DNA of 16,571 nucleotides from Flavobacteriales bacterium UBA7690 (GCA_002482775.1 DLGQ01000094.1:5668-22238), one strand, 5' to 3'. Shown: positions 1 through 7,744, counted from the stretch's first letter. Translations and numbers: made by a program. The notes: generated by a model from the sequence alone, not told the origin.

Positions 1-582
1 CGGCCAGATGGGGCATATGTGATCGTGAGCTACCCGCACCAAGGACGCACCGAGCTCTTCAAGGTGGCTCCTACGAACGACCAACTTCATCATATTAAAA
101 TCTTGATGAACAGGGCAATATCCAGCCCTACATTAACTGAACATGAAGGGCGCTGGTGGCTGTTCGGCACAGACCCCGATGCGCCGGACAACATCCTCTT
201 GGCGTTCCATAGCCCCGACTTTGATGGCCCCTTCCAGCCCCATACCTTGAATCCGATCAAAGTGGGTTCAGTCGGGGTTCGTCCTGCTGGGACCTTTTTC
301 CGGAACGGGGAGCAGCTGTGGCGCCCCACGTTGGACAAGAGCGAGACCGACACGATGGCAGTGATCCTGGCTCAGGTGGAGGACCTCACACCCACCAGCT
401 TCCGGGAAAAGACCGGGAAACGTGTGGCCGGATTCTGGGGATCGGTCTATGGGCACGGCGTACGCACGTTGTCGACCATGGGAGACATCACCTTGATCGA
501 TGGGGTTCGGCTGGCGAACAGGCCCAAGTCCGCGACCGAGCCGAAGCAACCGCGCGAGCGACGACCCTCCAGTGAACCATGA
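1..582 (+). CDS. GINT1_N-like propeller domain protein of a polysaccharide locus (5' partial)
   Basis: The reading frame is open from base 1, so the start lies upstream; the GTG at 19 is only the first possible start inside the window. The visible 193 residues contain the motif HTLNPIK, then VRPAGTFF, then LWRP and VEDLTPTSFREKTG. These match my memory of the N-terminal domain of glucosamine inositolphosphorylceramide transferase 1 (GINT1_N), a five-bladed propeller related to GH43/GH68 folds. In bacteria this domain occurs in capsule and O-antigen loci, sometimes fused to a formyltransferase. The tail after about residue 170 is rich in R, K, P and E and looks disordered. The stop overlaps the start of the flippase gene by 4 bases (ATGA), so the two are surely co-transcribed. 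I infer a role in sugar transfer or modification during surface polysaccharide synthesis; the substrate is unknown. The family call rests on motifs, not on a search. Confidence 0.6.
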   Translation, partial: RPDGAYVIVSYPHQGRTELFKVAPTNDQLHHIKILMNRAISSPTLTEHEGRWWLFGTDPDAPDNILLAFHSPDFDGPFQPHTLNPIKVGSVGVRPAGTFFRNGEQLWRPTLDKSETDTMAVILAQVEDLTPTSFREKTGKRVAGFWGSVYGHGVRTLSTMGDITLIDGVRLANRPKSATEPKQPRERRPSSEP

Positions 583-1847
583 TACGGCCGGTAGCAGGAA
601 CCGTGCTGGCCCGCGTGGTGATCACCGTGCTCAACCTCTTGCTGATGGTGGTGGGTGGGCATGCCTTGGGTGCCGAAGGGTTGGGGGCGATCAGCCTGAT
701 CGTGTTGGCGATCACCATCATCTTGCTGCTCAACCACCTGGTGGGCGGTAGCGGGTTGGTGTACCTCGTACCCCGTTTCGGTGTGTATGGTCTACTGGTG
801 CGGAGTTACGGCTGGGCCGTGTTCACCGCCCTTGTCGCGTTCTCGGCACAGCAGCTGGTCCCGTTGGTCCCCACGGACCTTGTGATCCATGTGGTGGCGC
901 TGGCCTTCCTTCAATCGCTCAACAGCATCCACTTGAACATCCTGGTGGGGCGCGAGCGGATCGGCCTCCAGAACGGCATCCTGGTAGTGCAGGCGGCCAC
1001 CCAGCTCGTTGCTTTCACCATCCTGCTCAGGGTAGGGAGCACGGATCTACTGGACTATGTATGGGCCACCTACATCGCCCACGGCACCACCGCGATCGTA
1101 TCGGGATACTTCACCTTGCGCGAGCGGCATAACCGTTCCGGCGACCCCGGCAGTGCGCTGCAGATGCTGTTCCGCCAAGGCGGGCTGGCCCAAGTGGCCA
1201 ACCTGATGCAACTCCTCAATTACCGGTTCGCCTATTACCTTATCGAACGGTACCGCGACCTGGCCACCTTGGGGACCTTCAGTGTGACCACCCAACTCGC
1301 GGAAGGCACCTGGTTGGTGCCCAAGAGCATAGGTGGCGTGCTCTACAGCAAGGTGAGCAATCTGGCCGAGGCCGAGCGCCAACGCGATGTGACCCTGATC
1401 CTGTACAAGACCGCCGTGATCGTGGGCGCGTCTTTCTGCGCGGTCCTGCTGTTGATACCGAGCGCGTTCTACAGTTGGATCTTCGGGCCGGAGATCCGTG
1501 GTCTTCACCCCATCCTCCTCTGGATGGTTCCTGGCCTTCTGGCGATGTCCGGTTCGCAGGTGCTGAGCCATTACCTGAGCGGTACGGGACGGGTACACCA
1601 CAACACCGTGGGCTCGGCCTTGGGGCTACTGGTAACGGTGCCGCTGGGCTTCGCGTTGATCCCGGGGTACGGCTTGATCGGTGCTGCAATCACTTCTTCT
1701 GTGGCGTACACAGCGAGCGTGGCCTACCAGACCGTGGTGTTCCTGCGGCTTACCGGCACGTCTTGGCTGGAACTCTTCCCTCACGCGGGTGACGGCCAGC
1801 GTGCCAAGCAGGTGTGGACGCGGATCCGCGGCCGGCTGGTGGGCTAG
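579..1847 (+). CDS. Wzx-type polysaccharide flippase (MOP superfamily)
   Basis: A 422-residue, very hydrophobic protein with about 12 predicted membrane segments. It opens with a basic N-terminus and two helices (AGTVLARVVITVLNLLLMVV and LGAISLIVLAITIILLLNHL), the usual pattern of polysaccharide-synthesis proteins of the MOP/MATE superfamily. Charged loops separate helix pairs (RERHNRSGDPG near 180-190, NYRFAYYLIERYRD near 215-228). Length suits Wzx flippases, which turn undecaprenyl-diphosphate-linked repeat units across the inner membrane. The start is the ATG in the ATGA overlap with the preceding gene; no Shine-Dalgarno is evident, as expected for translational coupling. Its last codon shares the CTAG at 1844-1847 with the convergent bshB1 stop, so there is no intergenic space. 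Sugar specificity cannot be read from the sequence. An exporter of another lipid-linked glycan is the alternative. Confidence 0.8.
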   Translation: MIRPVAGTVLARVVITVLNLLLMVVGGHALGAEGLGAISLIVLAITIILLLNHLVGGSGLVYLVPRFGVYGLLVRSYGWAVFTALVAFSAQQLVPLVPTDLVIHVVALAFLQSLNSIHLNILVGRERIGLQNGILVVQAATQLVAFTILLRVGSTDLLDYVWATYIAHGTTAIVSGYFTLRERHNRSGDPGSALQMLFRQGGLAQVANLMQLLNYRFAYYLIERYRDLATLGTFSVTTQLAEGTWLVPKSIGGVLYSKVSNLAEAERQRDVTLILYKTAVIVGASFCAVLLLIPSAFYSWIFGPEIRGLHPILLWMVPGLLAMSGSQVLSHYLSGTGRVHHNTVGSALGLLVTVPLGFALIPGYGLIGAAITSSVAYTASVAYQTVVFLRLTGTSWLELFPHAGDGQRAKQVWTRIRGRLVG

Positions 1848-2566
1848 CCCAGTTGCAACAGATCGGTGATGCCAGTTGGCCGTACCGTGGTGAATCCCTC
1901 GCCGTACGTGACGCCCAACAACCGGCCCATCTCACGGGCGCGTGCCTCCAGGAACGGGAGGAAATCGGGGTTCGCGATGGGGCTGGTGGGTTCCGTGCTG
2001 TTCGGATCGTAGAACTGCGACTTGAAACAACGCAGTGCTTCGGCCTTCTTCGCCCAGTGCGGTGTGATGTCGATGACCAGATCTGGGTCAATGTACCGGT
2101 CCTGGATGGCATGTAGCACGGTGGTGGGCCGCCACGGTTCTTGGGCCCTTCCCTCCCATTCGGTGGCGATGCGCCGCAGACCGCTAAGGAAACAGGCTTC
2201 TGCTACGAGGGCCGCGCCTCGCCCATGATCGGGGTGTCGGTCGCGGATGGCGTTGGTGAGCACCACCTTCGGGCGATGCGCGCGGACGGAACGCACCACG
2301 GCCAGCAGACTTTCTTGATCGGCACGGAAGAAACCATCGGCCAAGCCCAGTTGGTAGCGGAACGAAGCGTCAAGAACCTTCAATGCGGCATCGGCTTCTT
2401 GCTTGCGGATGGCTGGTGTGCCGCGTGTACCTAACTCACCGGCGGTGAGCTCCACCAAGCCTACCGTGTGGCCCAAGACCCGGTGGTGCAGCACGGTCCC
2501 CGCCATGCTGATCTCCACATCATCCGGGTGCGCTGTGATGCAGAGGATATCGACCACGGTGCTCAT
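1844..2566 (-). CDS. bshB1: Bacillithiol biosynthesis deacetylase BshB1 (PIG-L/LmbE family)
   Basis: A 240-residue zinc-dependent N-deacetylase. It has the family signature AHPDDVEISMAGT (residues 12-24), where H13 and D16 are zinc ligands and D15 the likely catalytic base, and DRHPDHGRGAAL (109-120), where H114 is the third ligand. The block ELTAGELGTRGTPAIRKQEA (39-58) is typical of the BshB1 branch rather than general LmbE proteins. BshB1 removes the acetyl group from GlcNAc-malate, the second step of bacillithiol synthesis, in the cytoplasm; BshA and BshC are not in this window. The start ATG overlaps the stop of the upstream peroxidase gene by four bases (ATGA, 2563-2566), so the two are co-transcribed and coupled. 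The 3' end overlaps the convergent flippase gene. Known from family: bacillithiol use in Bacteroidota. Inferred: this strain makes bacillithiol. Confidence 0.88.
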   Translation of the reverse strand: MSTVVDILCITAHPDDVEISMAGTVLHHRVLGHTVGLVELTAGELGTRGTPAIRKQEADAALKVLDASFRYQLGLADGFFRADQESLLAVVRSVRAHRPKVVLTNAIRDRHPDHGRGAALVAEACFLSGLRRIATEWEGRAQEPWRPTTVLHAIQDRYIDPDLVIDITPHWAKKAEALRCFKSQFYDPNSTEPTSPIANPDFLPFLEARAREMGRLLGVTYGEGFTTVRPTGITDLLQLG

Positions 2567-3162
2567 TTGCCTTCGATCCAGTTGACGATGCGCGGGTCGG
2601 CGGGTTCTATGCCGGACTCCAGGGACATGATCAGGTAGCCTTGCTCATCGATCAGGTACTTGTGGAAATTCCACTTCACCTCGGTATCCATCACCGCGTT
2701 CTGGCTCTTGTTGGCCAGCCAGTGGTATACGGCGTGCTGGTCCTTGCCCTTGGTGCTCACCTTGCTCATGAGCGGGAAAGTGACGCCGAAGTTCTTCTGG
2801 CAGAACGTGGCGATCTCTTGTTCCGTGCCCGGCTCCTGGCCACCGAAATCGTTGCTGGGGAAGCCGACGATCACAAAACCCTTGTCCTTGTAGGTGCTGT
2901 AGAGGTCTTGGAGCTGGGCGTACTGCGGGGTGTAGCCGCATTCGCTGGCGGTGTTCACCACCATCAGTTTCTTCCCTTTGAACTGTTCCATCTTCACCAG
3001 TTGGCCGTTGATGTCCGTAGCGCTGAGGTCGAAGAAGCTCATGGTGGGCATGGGGCGTTGGTCCTGGCCGTTCACAGGAATGGAAACGGGCCCTACTTGC
3101 ACCCGGTTGAAGCAGCCTGTGGAGAGGATGGCGGCGGAAATGAACTTGAAGATGTTGCGCAT
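2563..3162 (-). CDS. Glutathione peroxidase-like thiol peroxidase, putative lipoprotein
   Basis: A 199-residue protein of the GPx family, longer than the usual ~160 residues because of an N-terminal export segment. MRNIFKFISAAILSTGC ends in a loose lipobox with Cys17, suggesting a periplasm-facing lipoprotein; a plain signal peptide is possible. The core shows NTASECGYTPQY with peroxidatic Cys75 (Cys, not selenocysteine), FPSNDFGGQEPG with catalytic Gln109, and KWNFHKYL with Trp164 and Asn165, completing the tetrad. Cys121 (TFCQKNFGVTFP) sits at the resolving-Cys position of thioredoxin-dependent bacterial GPx proteins. The usual FPCNQF has become FPSNDF. It should reduce peroxides using thioredoxin-type reductants, glutathione being unlikely in a bacillithiol producer. 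It leads the operon; bshB1 follows in ATGA overlap. Strong family call; localisation is moderately sure. Confidence 0.88.
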   Translation of the reverse strand: MRNIFKFISAAILSTGCFNRVQVGPVSIPVNGQDQRPMPTMSFFDLSATDINGQLVKMEQFKGKKLMVVNTASECGYTPQYAQLQDLYSTYKDKGFVIVGFPSNDFGGQEPGTEQEIATFCQKNFGVTFPLMSKVSTKGKDQHAVYHWLANKSQNAVMDTEVKWNFHKYLIDEQGYLIMSLESGIEPADPRIVNWIEGK

Positions 3163-3309
3163 GGGTTCCAGGGTGCGAAGGTCCGCAATGTTCGGGGTAA
3201 CGCCGCAGGTAGCGTCCTGATCGGTCCTTCGTACGGGCGTCCAACACCCTCTACCCCAAGGCTGTTCACATCAACGTCACCTTTTGCATCCGTTCGCGTA
3301 CAAGCGCAC

Positions 3310-4143
3310 ATGCGCAACCCATGCCCTGCCCTGATCATCGCTGCACTTTCCGTTGGCTCCGTGGCCACCGCCCAGGACGCTGTGCGGATCACCGACATCG
3401 CCCAACTGGTGCGCAAACCGGACCTTTCCCAAGACCAAGCCGTGCGCAGCGGCATGCAAGCTGCTGGGGTGGCCGAGGAACGCGCCCAGAAAGCCCTCAG
3501 CTTGGGCAAAGCCATCAACCTACCGGCGGGCCTCAGCACGGACAGCGCCCTCGCGGCCAATGCCGCTGCCGTGCGCAACTACAGCGCCCACAAGGTGTGC
3601 AGCTATGCCGATGAGGCCGGACAGAAAGTGCTGGTGCAAGTGCCTGCCAGCGAGAACTACCACATGCCCGAGGACCTGCGCAGCCGGGAGGATATGTTCC
3701 TGGTGCTGCCGGAAAGTGCCTTGGAGACAGCCCTCACCGATGCCCAACGCCCCAAGCCAAGCAAAGGCCCGGACTGGAAACGCATGAAGGAGGCCCGCAT
3801 CACCACCCCGGACGGTGTGTATGCCACCTACGACCTGGGTGCCGACAGCGCGATCGTGAAGGAATTGATCGAACGCGGCCTCAGCCAGCCGGAGATCGAC
3901 GCGGTGGTGTTCCGCAGCCACGAACGCAACTGGCCTGAAGGCATCGACTCCTTCGAGCGCCGCTACCCCAAAGCCAAGGACTTGAAGAAATACAAAGCCT
4001 TCCAAGCCGCCGCGTGGGATGATAAGGTCCTGCTGGTGGTACCGGTGGATCTGAACAAACGCATGCCACTGACCATGCGCCCGCACTTGGACATCTACAT
4101 GGTTTACGCCAAGAGCGCGGTGGAGGTGAAGACGAAGAAATAA
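3310..4143 (+). CDS. Secreted protein of unknown function
   Basis: I do not recognise this 277-residue protein. The frame is open further upstream, but that part lies antisense to the peroxidase gene, so I start at the ATG at 3310, where a clear signal peptide begins: MRNPCPALIIAALSVGSVATA, with an A-T-A cleavage motif after residue 21. The mature part is hydrophilic, rich in K, D, E and A, and has a single Cys (KVCSYADEAG). The C-terminal half mixes helix and strand (DLGADSAIVKELIERGLSQ, then WDDKVLLVVPVDLNKRMP), suggesting a folded periplasmic or secreted domain. It has no lipobox and no T9SS sorting domain, so periplasmic residence is most likely. It is divergent from the gpx-bshB1 operon across 147 bases and convergent with the S74 gene. 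It is probably monocistronic, ending at the strong inverted repeat at 4164-4198. Confidence 0.75.
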   Translation: MRNPCPALIIAALSVGSVATAQDAVRITDIAQLVRKPDLSQDQAVRSGMQAAGVAEERAQKALSLGKAINLPAGLSTDSALAANAAAVRNYSAHKVCSYADEAGQKVLVQVPASENYHMPEDLRSREDMFLVLPESALETALTDAQRPKPSKGPDWKRMKEARITTPDGVYATYDLGADSAIVKELIERGLSQPEIDAVVFRSHERNWPEGIDSFERRYPKAKDLKKYKAFQAAAWDDKVLLVVPVDLNKRMPLTMRPHLDIYMVYAKSAVEVKTKK

Positions 4144-4163
4144 GGCTGGGAACGTGCGTATGC

Positions 4164-4198
4164 GAAAGGGTGCGAGAAATAGTTTCTCGCACCCTTTC
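4164..4198. terminator. Perfect 16-bp inverted repeat, probable bidirectional terminator
   Basis: Arms GAAAGGGTGCGAGAAA (4164-4179) and its exact complement (4183-4198) flank a 3-base loop, TAG. It lies 20 bases after the stop of the plus-strand gene ending at 4143 and 24 bases before the stop of the minus-strand gene ending at 4223, exactly where a shared terminator is expected. There is no classical T-run after either arm, so intrinsic termination is inferred from position and stem strength. Confidence 0.7.
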
Positions 4199-4222
4199 AC
4201 GCTACAACTCTAGAACACTTTC

Positions 4223-6595
4223 CTACCGATCCACCTTCACGGCCTTCTTCACTACGGGCTGGCCATCCACCAGCAACGTCACATAGTACATGCCGGGTGC
4301 CAACGCAGCGGTGTTCCACTCGTACTGGTAGTCGCCCTTTTCCATGGTAGCCTCGTGCAACACGCGCAACTCTTTACCATCGGCGCTGTTGGCCATCAAC
4401 TGGGTACGACCGCCGTTGTCCAATTTGTAGAACACCGTGGTGCGCTCGTTGAAGGGGTTGGGCTGGATGCGGAGTTTCTCGCCGCCGGGCGTCATCCCCG
4501 CGAAGGCGGGGATGCCGGTATCGCCGCCGGGTTGTTGCAGGGCTCGGTCGGGGTTGGCGCAGCAGGCGGCGAGGAGGTCCTGCATCTCCCCCAATCTATT
4601 CTGCAACTCATCAATGGTACTCTGTTGCTCCTGGTAACCCGCGACCAATAGAGGGATGATAGCCACATAATTCACCGCCTTCACATCTTGAGCCGGCCAT
4701 ATCTCCTGGCCCGTAGTGTCCTGGATCGCGGCTAGTGTGGTGGGTGAAACCAGCTCCGGTAACACCTGCTCAACCTCCTGGGCGATGAAACCCAGCTGGA
4801 GATCTGGTGATGAACCCATTCTTGCTTGGGCCTGCTGCGTGAAGCGGTAGCTACGTGGCCTTAAACCTTCCAAGCGTTCACGGACACTGGTCAGATCTTC
4901 CACGTCGGTTTTTAGCGCCGCGTCAGAGAAGTGAAGCGTTGTATTGTGATAGAGGTCACTCACGATCGTCACTCTGCCCGTGAAATAACCCGACCAATCG
5001 GTGGCACCACTGCCTGGGTTGGATGCCCAAATGCTGAAATTATTCGTTGCACCGCTGGCGTCACCCCGAACGCCGTAGTTGTTGGAAGAGCTTCCCCCGG
5101 TTGCACGGCCCCATGCACCATAGTTAATAGCTCCGGTCTGGTTCCCAATTCCATACAGACCGTAATTCGTTGCAGCTCCTTTTGCGGAGCCATGCACACC
5201 ATAGGCCACGTTGCCAGCGCTTGGCGTTGACTCCGCCCAGCCAACTACACCGCGAGCATTGACCTTGTTGTACATCGCACGGCCATATACACCAAAGGCT
5301 TCCGTTACTGTGGAGGAGGCTTCTTCTATGCTTTGGCCGACAAGCCCGTGGCTTTTCGCAACATTGGAACTTCCGTCAATATCAGCAGTGAAGTGCCCAC
5401 CAGCTACCGAATTCGTGTTGCTGGTGTTCACTTGTTGCGCAGTGGCTTCCACCGCCCAGTTATCGAAGGTGGAATTCGCACAAGTCACCAACACACCGTT
5501 GATGGTCCCTGGTGCACTGCCGGAAGCTGCCGACACGTTCACATTAACACCGTGCGCAGGGTCCGTTGCATCTGGGGTGAAGACCACATTGACCCCACCA
5601 GGCATGGTACCGTTCGATTCGTTGTGGACCACATCCAACTTTGACGTGGGCAGGGTGGTACCGATACCTACATGCTCCGCCGCATCGGGGCAGTTCGCGT
5701 CTGGCGCACCCACCGCGGTGATCACGTTGTTGGGGGCTGTGTTGCTCATGGTCCATTCGCAGGCACCTGGATCAACTGGCAGTGGCCGGTTCTCCAGAAC
5801 ACCGGTGGCCATGTTCACCGTTACATAGTTGTTGCTAGTGCTGGGGCCGTTCGCGGGTAGGTCGCGTACGCGGACATTGCCGGTCAAGACATCGAGCCGT
5901 TCCGTAGGTTCACCACCACCGGCTACGAAATCGCCGATACCTACGTTGGCGTTGTTCGCATCAATGGGCGTTATACGCATGGCCTCCAACCCTTCCACAG
6001 TGCTGCTTCCCGTAGTATGCAACGGGTTATACGGTGTGGTGAACCGGAAGGTCAACCGATCCGGACCCCATTCCCCGCCATTGTCGTTGCTCCAGTGGAT
6101 CACCATGTCTGATTCGTCGTCCACGATATCCCCGTTCTGGTCCGTTCCGTATTTGTGGCCGATGTAGCCCAGATCGTAATTACCGGTGAAGGTGACCCCG
6201 TTGCGCATCCACGGGCGGTAGCCCCACACCTGCGTATTCACGGTGTTGGGTTCGATCAGGTGCAAGGCACTGAAAGGCCGTAACCCGGTTGCTAGGAAGG
6301 GGGTCACATCACCACCTAGAAGCAGACCGCCATCCTTGTTCTGGTTCAAGAAAAGACCGATATCGAAGGTCTCGTTCGGACGCAAAGACATCCTTTGGAT
6401 CATTTCCGTGTACCAGTCGATGGGATAGTTCCCATCATGCCGCACCTCCAAGGCCTGAGGCGTGGAAGCATTCCAGCCCAAATGGTCCCCAGTTCCCCCG
6501 AGATGACCTGGTACAGAAACCTGCCCCTGTGCATGGCTCGCGCCCAGCACCAATGCACCCCATACAAGGTGCCTGAAAATGTTTGTTGTGTACAT
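4223..6595 (-). CDS. Fibre-like surface protein: repeats, S74 intramolecular chaperone, T9SS sorting domain
   Basis: A 790-residue exported protein. A signal peptide (about residues 1-24, ending HAQG) is followed by an N-terminal region with WNASTPQALEVRHDG, then two trimer-collar-like motifs (GGGEPTERLDVLTGNVRVRD near 227-245; VGIGTTLPTSKLDVV, 309-323). A glycine-rich region at 434-511 has about six spaced copies of YGxxGxA-type units. The S74 chaperone/autoprotease domain begins near 555: HFSDAALKTDV, with Ser557 and Lys562 at the spacing of the known Ser-Lys dyad, then LGFIAQEVEQVLPELV (601-616) and a coiled coil (655-676). The end, RIQPNPFNERTTVFY to GMYYVTLLVDGQP, is a type A T9SS sorting domain, so it should cross the outer membrane by T9SS. 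Residues 692-702 are encoded by a palindromic repeat insertion. RBS AAAGG lies about 8 bases upstream of the ATG, inside a possible hairpin. Adhesin or fibre role is inferred. Confidence 0.85.
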   Translation of the reverse strand: MYTTNIFRHLVWGALVLGASHAQGQVSVPGHLGGTGDHLGWNASTPQALEVRHDGNYPIDWYTEMIQRMSLRPNETFDIGLFLNQNKDGGLLLGGDVTPFLATGLRPFSALHLIEPNTVNTQVWGYRPWMRNGVTFTGNYDLGYIGHKYGTDQNGDIVDDESDMVIHWSNDNGGEWGPDRLTFRFTTPYNPLHTTGSSTVEGLEAMRITPIDANNANVGIGDFVAGGGEPTERLDVLTGNVRVRDLPANGPSTSNNYVTVNMATGVLENRPLPVDPGACEWTMSNTAPNNVITAVGAPDANCPDAAEHVGIGTTLPTSKLDVVHNESNGTMPGGVNVVFTPDATDPAHGVNVNVSAASGSAPGTINGVLVTCANSTFDNWAVEATAQQVNTSNTNSVAGGHFTADIDGSSNVAKSHGLVGQSIEEASSTVTEAFGVYGRAMYNKVNARGVVGWAESTPSAGNVAYGVHGSAKGAATNYGLYGIGNQTGAINYGAWGRATGGSSSNNYGVRGDASGATNNFSIWASNPGSGATDWSGYFTGRVTIVSDLYHNTTLHFSDAALKTDVEDLTSVRERLEGLRPRSYRFTQQAQARMGSSPDLQLGFIAQEVEQVLPELVSPTTLAAIQDTTGQEIWPAQDVKAVNYVAIIPLLVAGYQEQQSTIDELQNRLGEMQDLLAACCANPDRALQQPGGDTGIPAFAGMTPGGEKLRIQPNPFNERTTVFYKLDNGGRTQLMANSADGKELRVLHEATMEKGDYQYEWNTAALAPGMYYVTLLVDGQPVVKKAVKVDR
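4479..4531. repeat. REP-like palindromic element inserted in frame, with 11-bp flanking direct repeats
   Basis: The palindrome ATCCCCGC-GAAG-GCGGGGAT (4494-4513) is the core of a widely scattered bacterial repeat of the type GTCATyCCCGCGAAnGCGGGrAT. It is bounded by two exact copies of TCGCCGCCGGG (4479-4489 and 4521-4531). One copy plus the interior is 42 bases, 14 codons, so the reading frame of the host gene is kept. It encodes D-TGIPAFAGMT between two PGG copies in the linker between the S74 domain and the T9SS domain. Confidence 0.85.
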
Positions 6596-6597
6596 GA

Positions 6598-6625
6598 CCT
6601 TTCGTGTTTGATGATCACCGAAAGG
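6598..6625 (-). promoter_or_regulatory. Possible hairpin covering the RBS of the S74/T9SS gene
   Basis: On the minus strand the leader reads CCTTTCG, a 14-base loop, then CGAAAGG and, two bases on, the ATG of the gene that starts at 6595. The AAAGG of the right arm is the only Shine-Dalgarno-like sequence, so pairing would hide it. The stem is short (7 bp) and the loop long; it may instead be a weak terminator for the upstream T9SS gene. Confidence 0.4.
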
Positions 6626-6640
6626 ACCGGAACGATGCTC

Positions 6641-7663
6641 TTACTCCGCCAAAACGAACTTGTGTACTTCTATGCGCCCTGCTTGCTCAACGTGCAATAC
6701 ATACGTGCCCCGAGTCCATGCCCCCACCTGCAACACCCAATGATCGCCTTGTACCCTGCCCTGCCAGACCAACCGACCTACCGCATCCCCCACCCACAAC
6801 CGCGCGCCACTTCGGCCTACCAACACCAATTGGTCATATGCTGGGTTCGGGAACAAAGCTGGTCTATCACCTGCCAGATCTCCGACTTGTTGTCCCAGAT
6901 CACAACCCAATGGGTTTGGTGAAACACACACGGCATCGATCAAGGTGTAGCCCCTCGGAAACCATGACCATGGATCACCTTGTGGCCCCAGATGCAGTGT
7001 ATCCGTTAGAGCATTGCTGAAGAAATTGCCGATCATCAAGTACTGGTATGTGCTGTCCGCCACAAAGCTGCCACTCACCAACGTCCAACCAACGGTATCC
7101 GTAAGCACTTCCGGGTGCATTACGTGCGCTGTGTTCAACGCGGCCGGGTAAGGATGCCCCGCTAACCAACGCCGGTCGTAAGATGTAAAGAGCATGCCCA
7201 CATTGTTGTTGGCCAACCAAACGGTCGGGTACTGCGCATTACCCCCAAAACCTGCATTGGACCTGAAGCTGCAGTAGTAGGTCTGCCCAACTACCATCGG
7301 TTCCAGCAAGGGCACCATGACCCATTCTCGCTGCTCCTGACCACTTAGATCTACATAGGTGAACAACCCCACACAGGAGTTGCCTTCGAACGGTGCCTGA
7401 TAGGTGAATGCGTTCAACGGCAAACCATTCACGGAGCCCAGTGGTAAACAACTTTGCAGATGGTCAGGGGTGAGGAAGGCGCTATACCAATCCTGGAGTG
7501 CCCCCAAACCGAGTGTTTGCCAGCAGCTATCCGTCCCTTCGAACCCCGCGTTGGGCACCAAATTCTGGCTACAGGCAGGTGGTGTTGTTGCGGCCCAGCA
7601 CACGAGCATCAGGGCATGCCACCAAAGGCGTTGGCAAAGCTGGTATGGGTCGCGGCGTTGCAT
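6641..7663 (-). CDS. Secreted T9SS cargo protein with NLVPNAGFE-type N-terminal domain
   Basis: A 340-residue protein with a signal peptide (hydrophobic core WWHALMLVCWAATTPP, residues 14-29; cleavage probably near CSQ, 31-33). The mature start NLVPNAGFEG (34-43) is a common opening of Bacteroidota surface proteins with a carbohydrate-binding-like jelly-roll; the rest of that domain runs to about 250 (WTLVSGSFVADSTYQYLMIG, then TLIDAVCVS). The end carries a type A T9SS sorting domain: ALFPNPAYDQLVL (269-281), strand-rich middle, GTYVLHVEQAGR and a basic KFVLAE end. It should be exported by T9SS and anchored on or released from the surface. Ligand unknown. The S74-domain gene follows 45 bases downstream on the same strand, so the two may form an operon. 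The leader has no clear Shine-Dalgarno or promoter. Confident as T9SS cargo; the binding role is inferred. Confidence 0.85.
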   Translation of the reverse strand: MQRRDPYQLCQRLWWHALMLVCWAATTPPACSQNLVPNAGFEGTDSCWQTLGLGALQDWYSAFLTPDHLQSCLPLGSVNGLPLNAFTYQAPFEGNSCVGLFTYVDLSGQEQREWVMVPLLEPMVVGQTYYCSFRSNAGFGGNAQYPTVWLANNNVGMLFTSYDRRWLAGHPYPAALNTAHVMHPEVLTDTVGWTLVSGSFVADSTYQYLMIGNFFSNALTDTLHLGPQGDPWSWFPRGYTLIDAVCVSPNPLGCDLGQQVGDLAGDRPALFPNPAYDQLVLVGRSGARLWVGDAVGRLVWQGRVQGDHWVLQVGAWTRGTYVLHVEQAGRIEVHKFVLAE

Positions 7664-7744
7664 GTCGAAAATTCAAGTTCGTATGGCCTCCGGCGTTTTG
7701 CCGGGAAGCATCGTTCCGGTCCTTCTTCCGCTTGCACTAATGTT

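Noticed and set aside
2641..3309. Open plus-strand extension in front of the secreted protein at 3310
   Set aside because: It runs antisense to the glutathione peroxidase gene, has low-complexity composition, and the signal peptide starts at 3310.
7690..7704. CCGGC/GCCGG stem before the T9SS gene at 7663
   Set aside because: Five base pairs only; expected by chance in GC-rich DNA.
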